Shown here in pieces: positions 26,592 through 35,375 of a stretch of 64,000 bases of DNA. Source of the stretch: Haladaptatus halobius (GTDB taxonomy: Archaea; Halobacteriota; Halobacteria; Halobacteriales; Haladaptataceae); assembly GCF_020618475.1 (NCBI RefSeq), contig NZ_CP085339.1:124001-188000 (forward strand). Reading direction: 5' to 3'. Numbering within the stretch: position 1 is the stretch's first letter; each line of letters opens with the position of its first letter. The notes beneath the pieces are model-generated. The model saw nothing but the letters and a program-made list of their open reading frames with translations. It made no database searches and was not told the DNA's origin. The position numbers and the translations under genes are program-made.

Positions 26592-27080
26592 ATGACAATG
26601 GATTCTCGTGATATTGAAATTCTCAAGACAGTATTCGAGCTTGGTGATCCTAGCCCACGACGAATCGGAGAGAAAATTGGTATACCAAAGTCAACTGTTC
26701 ATTATCGACTTTCCAAGCTCCAAGAGCAAGGTGTCCTTCAAAACGATCTCTATGAATTTAATTCGAAAGTTGCAGGATTCAACATCACTGTAATCACAGA
26801 AGTTCTCGCAGAGTATGAGCCAAACTATCAACAACGCGTTGGCGAAGAACTCTCTGAGATAGAAGGTGTTTCTGAAGTCCATTTCATGATGGGTGATACT
26901 GATTTTATCGTTGTGGCACATCTTCCCAACAGTGACCATATTCAGCGTTTAATTAACGAATACGAGGTGATTGAGGGGGTTGAGCGAACTAGCTCCAAAT
27001 TCGTGATTTCGACAATTAAGTACGAACCAAATGCCATGCGAAACTATGATCGTGAAACACTCATCGAGATCTTAGGGTAG
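26592..27080 (+). CDS. Lrp/AsnC-family transcriptional regulator
   Basis: A 162-residue regulator. The N-terminal winged helix is DSRDIEILKTVFELGDPSPRRIGEKIGIPKSTVHYRLSKLQEQGVL (about residues 4-50); the C-terminal ligand domain has EIEGVSEVHFMMGDTDFIVVAHLPN, the RAM-type beta-alpha sandwich. It probably senses an amino acid released by the hydrolases and controls this island. It sits 62 bases downstream of the carbamoylase, possibly co-transcribed. Confidence 0.9.
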   Translation: MTMDSRDIEILKTVFELGDPSPRRIGEKIGIPKSTVHYRLSKLQEQGVLQNDLYEFNSKVAGFNITVITEVLAEYEPNYQQRVGEELSEIEGVSEVHFMMGDTDFIVVAHLPNSDHIQRLINEYEVIEGVERTSSKFVISTIKYEPNAMRNYDRETLIEILG

Positions 27081-27109
27081 CTGATGCTGATGACGAAGCA
27101 TAATATTGA

Positions 27110-27302
27110 GTGAACAAACGCGATATACAAAATCTCGAACATGATGACCAGTTGCGTGCCCAGATTCAAGAAGCCCTTCCCAATACCGAAGTGTTCGTCT
27201 TGGGGTTAGAGTAGTTGAACGGCTCTTCAACCGAACAGCGGATAACATCACGATCAGTCGGCTGCTGATCGATCAGGTCACCATCTTGGACAGTTCGGTG
27301 TA
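27110..27302 (+). pseudogene. Small broken gene of unknown function
   Basis: A GTG-started frame encodes 34 residues (MNKRDIQNLEHDDQLRAQIQ to VFVLGLE) and stops at 27214; the next frame continues as VVERLFNRTADNITISRLLI to LDSSV and stops at 27302. Both halves are acidic and plausible as one protein of about 65 residues split by a single-base change near 27210. Not recognised. Confidence 0.35.
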
Positions 27303-27498
27303 AGAGAACTACTGACGGGATGATACAAAGAAAGCCGTGTTTGGGAGAGGCTTCGACAATGGTATCGTCGTGATCGCCCGACGGCTGATGGCGACGGGAG
27401 TACCGGCTGCTGACGCCTCCACTGGCGACGAATAATGATGATCGTCGAACGTTCGTACGCGAAGACCGACCTCAGTTTTCGAATTGGTGTGCAATACA

Positions 27499-27540
27499 TG
27501 CTCTATATCTGGCATACCGTTCCTAATAGATGATTAGAGT
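27499..27540 (+). repeat. IS-terminus-like repeat, copy G
   Basis: CTCTATATCTGGCATACCGT then TCCTAATAGATGA matches the copies at 29770 and 30440 and, in its first part, the terminal repeat of the IS5-type element at 4760. It marks a recombination scar just before the polB fragment. Confidence 0.5.
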
Positions 27541-27644
27541 ATGACATTCAGCTGCTGACTCGTCAGTGTGGAATACTCGACACATTCTCAATCATGTCGT
27601 CCTCGACTGACGCAATTGGGGGGATGTCAATTACAATATTGTAA

Positions 27645-28150
27645 TAGACGAGTACAAGTATTGGAGGATCGAGTGTCGGTAACGGAGTACGCCGTCGTAT
27701 CTCGACGATGCGTAGAAAGCGTTGATTCGAGCGGTGAATGAGGACCGTGATCCAGAAGCTGTTTGTGAGGAATTACGGTCGTGGGTTAATCGACTTGAGC
27801 GTGGAGCGATCGATCCGAATGAGTTGGTGATCACAAATTGTGTCTCGAAACACCGGGAGGACTACACGCAATCGACGCGAAGTGTGGCAGCACTGGAGCG
27901 AGCGGCGGATTTGGGGTTAGCACGTGCGCCTGGTAAGAGTGTGTCGTATGTGGTAGTCGACGATGCAAAGCACTCGCTCTCGCGACTGCTGTTGGCAAGT
28001 GAGGAGTTGGACGAGTATGATACCGAGTTCTATCGGAAATTGTTGATTCGTGCCGCAGCGAGTGTACTGTCGCCAATGGGTTGGCGAGAATCAGATATTG
28101 AGCAGGAATTGGGGAAGTATACCGAGTCGAGTTTGGCGTCATTCAGATAA
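27645..28150 (+). pseudogene. C-terminal fragment of a second family B DNA polymerase gene
   Basis: From GACGAGTACAAGTATTGG (27645) onward the DNA matches the 3' end of polB (from about 15175), with CAG changed to TAG near 27715, so the first codons are not in an open frame. From 27722 it encodes 142 residues highly similar to the polymerase tail. It retains the intact end LLIRAAASVLSPMGWRESDIEQELGKY to SSLASFR that the 13.6 kb gene has lost. No polymerase motif A or B remains, so it is a remnant of duplication or of a second replicon. Confidence 0.85.
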
Positions 28151-28340
28151 TATTTAGGTACTGCTGCGGATTTTCACCAGTCACACTATAGTGAAGGATC
28201 CGGGTAGGTCAGGAGCGACCGTCCAAGATACAGAGCGCATAGTCAGCACGTTCCGACCGCAATCGAGGAGCAGGGCCGATTGCTTACTACTGAGAAAATC
28301 TGTATCTTTGGCGCCGTCGAACAGGGTGTAGTGACTGGAA

Positions 28341-28814
28341 TCACTCCTCGCGTTTACCGTATGTTTCCTCACCCCAACCATAGTCTGACGCTTCGTCGTT
28401 CCGTTCGAGGTAGTCCTCCAGTACCTCTTGTACCGTTTGGCCGAGATCCTCTAACTCACCGTCAATCATTGAAACCGTGCTCGAATCGAGCGATTCAGTC
28501 GCGTTTCGCTCCCTCCAGTCGTCCGAAATCATTGGGGCGTCGAAGCGAAGGCGGTCTTCGGTTGGGTCCCAGTAGAAGTCGAACGCTTGGAACAGGCCGA
28601 GGTCGCTGACAATTCGAACGTGCTCTTCATCGAGATTTGTGTACTCGGTCCACTCGTTGAATCCCTCCTTCCATGCACCCTCCTGGAGCAGGTCTTCGAT
28701 GTCCTCGCGGTAGAAGTCCTCTGACCCGAGCGTCTCTTCTTGCCACTCGAACTCGCGCGGCATTCCTCGGTTCGAGAGGTCTGGTGGTTCCGGGACCTCT
28801 ATATCGAGCGCCAT
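28341..28814 (-). CDS. Acidic hypothetical protein
   Basis: A 157-residue soluble protein, very rich in Glu and Asp with several Trp residues (EFEWQEETLGSEDF, FNEWTEYTNL, FYWDPTEDRL, SDYGWGEETYG). No signal peptide or membrane segment. The C-terminal half is helical (TVSMIDGELEDLGQTVQEVLEDYLE). Not recognised; the composition and absence of frame breaks support a real gene. It stands alone among repeat scraps. Confidence 0.65.
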   Translation of the reverse strand: MALDIEVPEPPDLSNRGMPREFEWQEETLGSEDFYREDIEDLLQEGAWKEGFNEWTEYTNLDEEHVRIVSDLGLFQAFDFYWDPTEDRLRFDAPMISDDWRERNATESLDSSTVSMIDGELEDLGQTVQEVLEDYLERNDEASDYGWGEETYGKREE

Positions 28815-28978
28815 ACCAATGGTTTCACTGGTAACACAATAAAGCCTATAGCAGTTCCAAATGAGACGGAATGAGACGCCTCTCCCAAGAGAACATCCCG
28901 TTACTGGATAGAGGGCGCGTATCGGTCACGCTTGGAGCTTGACAGCAGTCATGGCAACAATCGCCCGTGATCGTCGGT

Positions 28979-29578
28979 CTATATCCCGAGCCACTCGTCG
29001 TTTCGGACCTGATATCCGTTCGCTCGACAGAACTTCGCCGCTTCTCGGCGTACCGCCCGGGACGTCGGGAGCGTTTCTTTGTCGCGGATTCGCTCGACGA
29101 TCCAGTCGCTGATAACTTGGACCCCTTCATCGTCGTCATCGGCGTCGATCGCTTTGAGTTCCTGGAAGGTCTTCTCGTAAGCCTTGCGCTGTGTCCAACT
29201 GAAATCCGTATTCCGAAGCGTCTTGCTGGCTTCCACGACCCGTTTCATGGCCGCGGCAACTGTCGGCCGCTGTACCTGCACCCGGAGGGCAGCTGGAGAG
29301 TCGAACGTCTCCTCGTCAGTCTCCGGTACTAGTTCCTCGATACTGTAGCTCCCCTCAACCGATTCGATCTCACGATCGCCGATCGCCGCGACGACCTCGA
29401 TCCCCGTCGCCGGGAATGTCAGCTCTTCGAGTTCCGCCTTAAAATCGGCGAGTTCCTCCGCTTCCACCGGTGGCTCTATTTCGTCCTCGCGCTCCAGTTC
29501 TGTGGCGATCTCACGCTCTTGCTGGCGTCTTTCAGCGTCGTGTGCTTGCTTGTCTCGACCGCGCTTATCGTCTGCCAT
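28979..29578 (-). CDS. Hypothetical protein, helical and acidic
   Basis: About 199 residues from the internal ATG at 29578, chosen because MADDKRGRDKQAHDAERRQQ is a typical charged haloarchaeal start; the upstream codons are less acidic. The middle LTFPATGIEVVAAIGDREIESVEG to YSIEELVP looks like a small beta domain; the rest is helical with SWTQRKAYEKTFQELKAIDADDDDEG. It resembles haloarchaeal orphans of the DUF5789 kind, but I am not certain. Confidence 0.6.
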   Translation of the reverse strand: MADDKRGRDKQAHDAERRQQEREIATELEREDEIEPPVEAEELADFKAELEELTFPATGIEVVAAIGDREIESVEGSYSIEELVPETDEETFDSPAALRVQVQRPTVAAAMKRVVEASKTLRNTDFSWTQRKAYEKTFQELKAIDADDDDEGVQVISDWIVERIRDKETLPTSRAVRREAAKFCRANGYQVRNDEWLGI

Positions 29579-29767
29579 TCTAGGATTTTGACTCTCCAGC
29601 CGAATAGCTCTGTGGTCGATAACAGGTACTCCCAAACGTTTACGCCAGCTATTAAAATCGAGTTTTTGCTCGTCAGGAAGTCATCCAGTGAGACAGTCTG
29701 ACTCCTATATCTTTCTAAAATGTTGATCGAGAGCCGGAATTTCAGGTGAACTATTTCTCCCACACTC

Positions 29768-29812
29768 TGCTGAGTATATCCTCTCTATTCAGCACGCCGT
29801 TCCTGACAGCAA
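29768..29812 (+). repeat. IS-terminus-like repeat, copy C
   Basis: CCTCTCTATTCAGCACGCCG then TTCCTGACAGC. It shares about 30 bases with the copies at 27499 and 30433 and the 14-base core of the IS terminal repeat at 4760. Confidence 0.55.
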
Positions 29813-29889
29813 TCGATCAGCGAAGTCAAAATACATGTCTTGTTATGGGGTGCCTCTGGTACGACCCGACGCTATCTTTCGCAAGCCTT

Positions 29890-30348
29890 TCAGATAGCAC
29901 GCACTTCGTCGGTTTCAAGGATGGTCTTCAGATTCTCGCCTTCCTCTCTCATGTGCGTCCGGACAGCATCGAATTCACGCCGGTTGAGCCACGCACCGAT
30001 CGGGCCGGTTCGTACCTTGATCCGTTGAGTGAGATCACAGCCGTTCTCGTGGGGCTCAATCGTAAAACTGATCGACGGCATAAGTATCCCGACCAGCCGT
30101 GAGGTGGGTTTGAACTCGATGTGTCGGTCGGGGACGACCTCCGTGAACTGGACCGTCTTTTTCTGCCTCTTTCCCGCGATTCGTTCCTCGAAGTAGCCGA
30201 TCGCCCCTTGTTCTAACCCGTCTCCAGTATTCCATCGGAACACGATATGATCGGGATGCCACCGTTGGTAGTTCACATCCATCGTTTCGAAGAAGTGGTA
30301 GACCTCCTCCGGAGATGCGTTCACTCGCGTAGTTTCCTCTAAGATCAT
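29890..30348 (-). CDS. SRPBCC-fold (START/polyketide cyclase-like) protein
   Basis: A 152-residue helix-grip protein. Opening ILEETTRVNASPEEVYHFF is the diagnostic first strand and helix; DHIVFRWNTGDGLEQGAIGYFEE and VQFTEVVPDRHIEFKPT are the central strands; the long C-terminal helix DAVRTHMREEGENLKTILE closes the cavity. The family binds hydrophobic ligands or acts as cyclase or hydratase; the ligand is unknown. A single gene with ATG start. Confidence 0.85.
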   Translation of the reverse strand: MILEETTRVNASPEEVYHFFETMDVNYQRWHPDHIVFRWNTGDGLEQGAIGYFEERIAGKRQKKTVQFTEVVPDRHIEFKPTSRLVGILMPSISFTIEPHENGCDLTQRIKVRTGPIGAWLNRREFDAVRTHMREEGENLKTILETDEVRAI

Positions 30349-30432
30349 CTCTGTCTCTATAATTGTCTACGCAGACGATAGCTGTTTGTTCATGAAGTGG
30401 GTAGTTTCCCGTATTGTCCTACGATGATGGAC

Positions 30433-30470
30433 TCGTCCTCTCTATCTAGCACATCATTTCTAACAGATGA
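30433..30470 (+). repeat. IS-terminus-like repeat, copy D, at the broken end of hepT
   Basis: CCTCTCTATCTAGCACATCA then TTTCTAACAGATGA. The hepT reading frame meets its stop inside this repeat, so insertion or excision of an element here removed the rest of the toxin gene. Confidence 0.6.
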
Positions 30471-30612
30471 CTTGGGGGTAACGTTCAACTGCTCGCTGTC
30501 TTATCATATCGTTCAGATACTGCTCCCTCGACTGTCCGCGCATCTGCCGCAAATCGTCTGTATATTGGTTGATGTACTGGAGCTTGTCGACGAAAATTTC
30601 CTCGTCAACCAT
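30460..30612 (-). pseudogene. hepT: HEPN toxin HepT, N-terminal fragment
   Basis: Fifty residues beginning MVDEEIFVDKLQYINQYTDD, the usual start of DUF86/HepT helix 1-2, directly adjacent to the mntA stop. The full family length is about 130-140 residues; the R-x4-6-H catalytic motif near the C-terminus is missing because the frame ends in repeat copy D. The toxin is therefore inactive, leaving its antidote orphaned. Confidence 0.75.
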
Positions 30613-31047
30613 TCAGACGTCACCGCTCGCAAGCCGGTCGATGAATTCCTGACGTTCTCGCTGTCGCTCATCAGCGGTGGCCCCATACTCACGCTCGATC
30701 TGCTCGCGATAGTCGTTCACGGCCGTTTCATCCCCAACAAGGAGTATTCCGTCACGGACGATTGAATGAACGACATTCAATGGGAGCTGTTCGATGTCAC
30801 TTACGTCCACAAAGCCCTCGGCATATGCTTGAAGGTCAGCATCGATGCGATTCCGTCGTTGGAATCGCTCACGGGCGTCAAGCTGGTCTGGAAACTGGAG
30901 CGCAATATCGACATCGGATGCCGGTGTTGCCGTCCCACGGGCGTGAGAGCCAAATAAAAGAGCGAACGTAACCTCTGTCTGCGAAAGATATGACTGGAGC
31001 CGAGTGACATCAATGCCGTCGATGTCCATGTCGCTCGTCCGCTTCAT
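30613..31047 (-). CDS. mntA: MntA-type minimal nucleotidyltransferase antitoxin
   Basis: A 144-residue nucleotidyltransferase with the signature FGSHARGTATPASDVDIAL (about residues 32-50): GS helix start and D-x-D metal pair. A third acidic residue is in FVDVSDIEQLP. In known MNT/HEPN modules the enzyme AMPylates and silences HepT. A second ATG at 31029 may be the true start. Its hepT partner immediately downstream is truncated. Confidence 0.88.
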   Translation of the reverse strand: MKRTSDMDIDGIDVTRLQSYLSQTEVTFALLFGSHARGTATPASDVDIALQFPDQLDARERFQRRNRIDADLQAYAEGFVDVSDIEQLPLNVVHSIVRDGILLVGDETAVNDYREQIEREYGATADERQRERQEFIDRLASGDV

Positions 31048-31440
31048 GGGTTAGTGTTTGCGAGCGATGACTAATATACTTACGTTGGTTCCATCCCGGA
31101 CGAGTGCAAACGATACAGAACACGGGAAGGTGGATCTCTTCTGTGATCTCTTCCAAGCAGAAGACGCGAACACGGTCGTCAGAACCAAATCGAACTCTCC
31201 TGACGGTGACTTCTCGGTTGATTCAATCACGCGGTTCCGACCACAAACGCGGTGGCCGGTACCACCTCACCCCCTCCCGCTGGCTTTGAGCCGATAGACG
31301 CCGATACAACTGCCGTACTTACGAGTAGCCGTACGGCGTCTGTCCCAAACTGTGTCAATTCGGGACGTCCAATTCCGCGTTCGTGATGGTGTTCGTGTTA
31401 GATTCGTGTCCCTCTCGGCCGTGATTTGGTCCCGACCACG
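31048..31440. other. Gene-free stretch
   Basis: About 390 bases between mntA and the coiled-coil plasmid gene. Only short frames of implausible composition on both strands. Probably old mobile-element debris; no repeat clearly identified. Confidence 0.45.
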
Positions 31441-32352
31441 CTACTCTCCGGCACCCTCGTCTGTGGCCGGACTATCGTTTGCGTCTCTGTTCGTCACCTC
31501 GCCGGGAAGTTCGACGTCTGCCTTCAACACGAGACGCGTTTCCTGATAGCTCAATCCGTCTTTGGATCGCTGGCGTTTGATCTTCCCGAGGCGTCCATTC
31601 GAGAGTTCGTGCATCGCGTCCATTGTCCGCCGAGCAAGTTCCTGACTATATTTCTTGCTCACGCCGGACTCCTTGAGTCGAATCCATTCGGCGAGATCTG
31701 AGGCATCGAGATAGGCACGGATCTCCCCACTGCCCTTCGACCAGAGTGAATACCGGCCTGCTTCGTCGCGTTCACGCCACGCTTTTCCCGCGAGTTCGTC
31801 GGGTTTGCGATTCGTGACGGACGCGAGCATGCCGTCGTCATAGCGAGCAAGCCGCTGAATTGGCAAGAGATCCGCCGTCGAATAGGCGACTGCACCACCG
31901 CGACCGAGGGAATCTTCCTCACCCGGAAGTCGGAAGTAGGTGTTGCCGTCGTCTTTCGTGATGCGTTCGAGTTTGTTGCCATCGACGAAGATCCGGTCAG
32001 CGTCAACGTTGTCGGCGAGTAGGTGGGCACCTTTCTCGAACTCGCGGGCTTGGAGTTCATCGATCCGTTCGTCACGTGCCTGCGTCTTGCGGGCAAGTGC
32101 CTTCCGGTGGGCTTTCGCTTTGGCTGCCTTGTCTGCTACATCTTCTACTCGCGCTTCAAGCTCGTCGATTCGGGTATCCTTCTCCTCAATATCTGCGTGG
32201 AGATCTGCGATCTGTCTGTCTTTCTCGGCGACTTTTCTTTCAAGATCGTCAATACGGTCAGTGAGCGACTGGACGTGCTTTGTGAGGTCGCTGACTGAGA
32301 CGCTGCTTTCATTGAGCGCATTGGACGCTCCGGAAGCGGTGGTGTTACTCAT
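31441..32352 (-). CDS. Coiled-coil plasmid protein, fused form
   Basis: A 303-residue protein from ATG 32352 (MSNTTASGASNALNESSVSV), whose ATG overlaps the preceding 47-codon frame by eight bases. Residues 20-110 are a long coiled coil (SLTDRIDDLERKVAEKDRQI and on). The C-terminal half (about 165-285) is globular, with WSKGSGEIRAYLDASDLAEWI and a basic SNGRLGKIKRQRSKDG segment. Start and coiled coil are shared with the 61-residue protein at 36242 and the C-terminal half resembles that of the protein at 35376. Probably a plasmid maintenance or DNA-organising protein; function unknown. Confidence 0.7.
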   Translation of the reverse strand: MSNTTASGASNALNESSVSVSDLTKHVQSLTDRIDDLERKVAEKDRQIADLHADIEEKDTRIDELEARVEDVADKAAKAKAHRKALARKTQARDERIDELQAREFEKGAHLLADNVDADRIFVDGNKLERITKDDGNTYFRLPGEEDSLGRGGAVAYSTADLLPIQRLARYDDGMLASVTNRKPDELAGKAWRERDEAGRYSLWSKGSGEIRAYLDASDLAEWIRLKESGVSKKYSQELARRTMDAMHELSNGRLGKIKRQRSKDGLSYQETRLVLKADVELPGEVTNRDANDSPATDEGAGE

Positions 32353-32488
32353 TGGCAGACACCTCCGCTGTGACCGCCATGTCGTCTGTTGGGGTAGAGA
32401 TCCGGAGGAAGTGCGCAATCGTGGTGAGCGAACCGATACAGCGGGCGGTCGTGTCAGTAGCGGTGTGGGTGTACTCGGGAACAGTCAT
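32345..32488 (-). pseudogene. Copy 2 of the recurring 47-codon plasmid gene end
   Basis: Encodes MTVPEYTHTATDTTARCIG to VSANE, 47 residues, matching the C-terminus of the 135-residue protein at 36420-36827. Upstream the similarity persists for a few codons (CTAKHSNSP against CTASHAGSP) and then is replaced by a repeat scrap near 32519-32540. The stop overlaps the start of the downstream coiled-coil gene, preserving translational coupling. Confidence 0.7.
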
Positions 32489-32638
32489 AGGCGAATTGGA
32501 GTGCTTGGCAGTGCAATTAGTGCAGGGCGCGTATCTTGCAGAAACAGGAAATTTCGATCGGGGCTATTGAATTGGCCGATGCAGGTAGGTACTTGTTATC
32601 CGCTTGCGGACTTCGCTAATCAAACCAGTGGTGGTCCC

Positions 32639-32959
32639 CTACACGAGTGGGATCGCATCATCACCGAACCCACTCCCATATGTCTCGACGACTTCCGTAA
32701 CGGTGACCTCATACGCATCGTACCACTCCGTCCACCGCTGTTTTGCGCGTTTGTGGTCCGCATCCGTTCCAAACGACTCGATTGCGTCCAACGACTCCCA
32801 GTAGTAGACGACTAGAACCTCCTCACTATCCGGCGCATGCCACGTTTGCTTGCCCACATATCCCTCCATGTCCTCGGCAGCCGCTTGTATCGCGTCATTC
32901 AACTCATGAAACTCCGCATCATACTCACCCGGAGCGAGGCGGAACGTTACCAAATACAT
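32639..32959 (-). CDS. Antibiotic-biosynthesis-monooxygenase (ABM) domain protein
   Basis: A 106-residue ferredoxin-like protein. MYLVTFRLAPGEYDAEFHELNDAIQ, GYVGKQTWHAPDSEEVLVVYYWESLDAIESF and HKRAKQRWTEWYDAYEVTVTEV match the dimeric ABM fold, with the conserved strand-helix WES(L)DAI. Members range from heme-degrading enzymes to small monooxygenases. No redox partner nearby; function unassigned. Confidence 0.8.
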   Translation of the reverse strand: MYLVTFRLAPGEYDAEFHELNDAIQAAAEDMEGYVGKQTWHAPDSEEVLVVYYWESLDAIESFGTDADHKRAKQRWTEWYDAYEVTVTEVVETYGSGFGDDAIPLV

Positions 32960-33168
32960 CAGGACTATTCACTCGTCCACGCGAACAAGACGCTTCCCCT
33001 CGGAGCATACAACGGTTAGCAACCAACGACTCGCTGACCCATGCCCAAGTCGGGTTTGGGTTTCTGGCCACCCTCGCCGGGACCTTCACGCCTATCCTTC
33101 GTAACGGAGAACATTCCTATGAACACCCCTCTAAATCGGGTCCGAGTGGGTCCCATGGTGAGTATCTG

Positions 33169-34353
33169 ATGACACGACACAATAGCCAGTCCGACAGGAA
33201 TCGATTCGCAACCATCGCAGTCGGCGCAGCTGAAACCGAAACGCATCCTCACAGAGATGGAACGAACGATGTCGTCCCGCCGATTCACCTTTCGACTACG
33301 TTCGAGTGGGCCAGCGGGGAGGACGCCAATGAACACGACTATTCGCGCGAGAGCAATCCGACGCGAGCAACTCTCGAAGAGCAGTTAGCCCGCCTCGAAG
33401 GCGGCGAGTATGGGTTGGCGTTCGCCTCCGGAATGGCTGCCACATCGACGACGATGCTGTCACTGGTCCCCCCGGGAGGCCACGTCGTCTCCTCGGACAC
33501 CATCTATAGCGGAACCGAAAAACTGCTCACGGAACACATGGCCGGACATCTCGGCGTTGACATCGACTTTGTTGACGCCCGTGACCCCGACAACGTCGCC
33601 GATGCAGTCAACGTGGACACTGACTTGATCTGGGCAGAAACACCGTCGAATCCCTTGATTAGATTGTGCGATATTCAAACAATAGCCGACATCGCCGATG
33701 ACCATGATGCTCTGTTCGGCGTGGACAGTACCTTTGCGAGTCCGTACTACCAAGCCCCACTCGAACTGGGTGCTGACGTCGTCGTTCACAGCACCACCAA
33801 GTATCTCAACGGGCACTCCGACTCGATCGGCGGTGCCGTTATCACCAACGACAGTGGGGTTTTCGAGCAATTGGCGTTCGCGCAGCGGGTTGGGCTCGGG
33901 AATATGCTTTCGCCATTCGACTGCTACCTCGTTGCGCGAGGTATCAAGACGCTGCCCGCGCGGATGGAACATCATGAGAAGAACGCGATGGCAGTTGCCC
34001 GGTTCCTCGAAAGCAACAATCGGGTCGCTCGTGTCCACTATCCGGGTCTTGAGAGCCACCCGCAACACGATCTTGCGAGTGAGCAGATGTCGGGGTACAG
34101 CGGGATGCTGTCCTTCGAGTTTGATGGCACACTCATCGAACTTGAGGCGTTCATCGAGGGACTTGAGGTATTCACGCCGGGAGCTAGTCTCGGTGGGGTC
34201 GAGAGCCTTGTTGAGGTACCGTCACTAATGATTCCCGACGAGTTCAGTCGTAGTGAGGATTCAGCGGAGATTCCCGAGACGTTGGTCCGGGTATCTGTTG
34301 GCCTCGAAGACGCCGATGACCTCTGCGAGGACCTCCGGAAGGCACTACCGTAG
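33169..34353 (+). CDS. Cystathionine gamma-synthase/lyase family PLP enzyme
   Basis: A 394-residue enzyme from ATG 33169; upstream codons in this frame are antisense to the ABM gene and unlikely to be used. The PLP lysine is in HSTTKYLNGHSD; other family marks are ESNPTRATLEEQLARLEGG, FASGMAAT and the phosphate-binding DTIYSGT loop, with WAETPSNPLIRLCDI and GVDSTFASPYYQ-type segments. It works in sulfur amino acid metabolism, either building cystathionine from cysteine or cleaving it. It lies alone, so direction cannot be settled. Confidence 0.9.
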   Translation: MTRHNSQSDRNRFATIAVGAAETETHPHRDGTNDVVPPIHLSTTFEWASGEDANEHDYSRESNPTRATLEEQLARLEGGEYGLAFASGMAATSTTMLSLVPPGGHVVSSDTIYSGTEKLLTEHMAGHLGVDIDFVDARDPDNVADAVNVDTDLIWAETPSNPLIRLCDIQTIADIADDHDALFGVDSTFASPYYQAPLELGADVVVHSTTKYLNGHSDSIGGAVITNDSGVFEQLAFAQRVGLGNMLSPFDCYLVARGIKTLPARMEHHEKNAMAVARFLESNNRVARVHYPGLESHPQHDLASEQMSGYSGMLSFEFDGTLIELEAFIEGLEVFTPGASLGGVESLVEVPSLMIPDEFSRSEDSAEIPETLVRVSVGLEDADDLCEDLRKALP

Positions 34354-34466
34354 GCGCACGTTCCCCCTTTCTCCCGACGTCCCGATCCGCAAGCGGGGTC
34401 GATTGTCCATCAGATCTGGCAGCCGCAAGCGGGAATACGAACTATTTCTAAACGAGAGAGTGCGGA

Positions 34467-34958
34467 TTATTCGAGCGGTTCGATTACGTCTCCGGGGCGA
34501 ATCATCCCATCTTCGAGAATGTCCGCTCGGAGCCCACCTCGGTGAGTGAGTGCCTGCAATACGCCGTCCTGAGTGATATGCTGAAGATGATTACAGGGTT
34601 CACACAGTCGATCTCCTCGACAGATGGCGTCACCGACTCGGAATCGTTGTCCAACGAGATGATTGAGTGCGACATCACGGGTTTCGATATTTCGTCGGTG
34701 TTCTCCCGGTGCGAGTTCGATTCCCGCTTCACGTTCGATTGCCGTTACAGCCTCTTGCTCGATCAACGTGAGGTCGTACCCATCGTGGCGTTCCTCATCT
34801 GGCTCCCACTCGACGAAGGTTCCCGTCTCAATCTCCCTAAAGTAGCGATCACCTCGGAGTCCCTTTCCGGCAACTGCTTCAACGTCAGTCTCTTCTTCCA
34901 TCTCCGCTTCGGCTTCAGGTGCGATAAAAATCCGTTCGACAGTGCCACTCCCGGTCAT
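34467..34958 (-). CDS. MOSC-domain protein
   Basis: A 163-residue protein with the MOSC fold: VERIFIAPEAEAEMEE, GLRGDRYF, LTLIEQEAVTAIER, HRRNIETRDVALNHLVGQRFRVGDA, and the conserved Cys region GDRLCEPCNHLQ (about residues 113-124). MOSC domains bind molybdenum cofactor or transfer sulfur. Here it is stand-alone, like YiiM-type detoxifying proteins. The second Cys in CEPC is the likely functional residue. Confidence 0.88.
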   Translation of the reverse strand: MTGSGTVERIFIAPEAEAEMEEETDVEAVAGKGLRGDRYFREIETGTFVEWEPDEERHDGYDLTLIEQEAVTAIEREAGIELAPGEHRRNIETRDVALNHLVGQRFRVGDAICRGDRLCEPCNHLQHITQDGVLQALTHRGGLRADILEDGMIRPGDVIEPLE

Positions 34959-35375
34959 GTGTGCTATGCGCGTTTAGCACAGTATAAACACTCGGGTGTT
35001 GTTTGACAAGGTAACTCAGCGGTATATCCGCAGTAGCTACCTCACGGTTGTTTCAGTAGGTAAGAAGTCGCACCAACAGGATTTCAACAGAGCCACTGAT
35101 TCTCTTATCGAATTGACCGCGATCGCGTCGGCGATTCGATAAAACATCACGGATTTGATGAGTCACACCCGTTGTGACCGGACACGAGAGCGAAACCACG
35201 AGGTAGCCGTAATATACCGACACACTACTACTGAACAAAAAGGGCCTTCTTCCGTAGTTGTGACTCGAGTACAAAGCGTCGGAGACGTGAGGAACCGCGC
35301 CAAGCTATGGCCAGGGGCGGTCTACACGTCACGTCCCGTCCAATGTGTCACCATGGTTTTGTTTTCTCGCCGTTC
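34959..35375. other. Gene-free stretch
   Basis: About 415 bases between the MOSC gene start and the end of the plasmid operon. Holds GGATTTCAACAGAGCC (near 35080), reminiscent of IS scraps at 5680 and 6860. No frame with plausible composition. Confidence 0.45.

Noticed and set aside
32743-33168. Upstream extension of the cystathionine synthase frame by 142 codons
   Set aside because: The extension is antisense to the ABM gene, Pro/His/Arg-rich, and family length fits the start at 33169.
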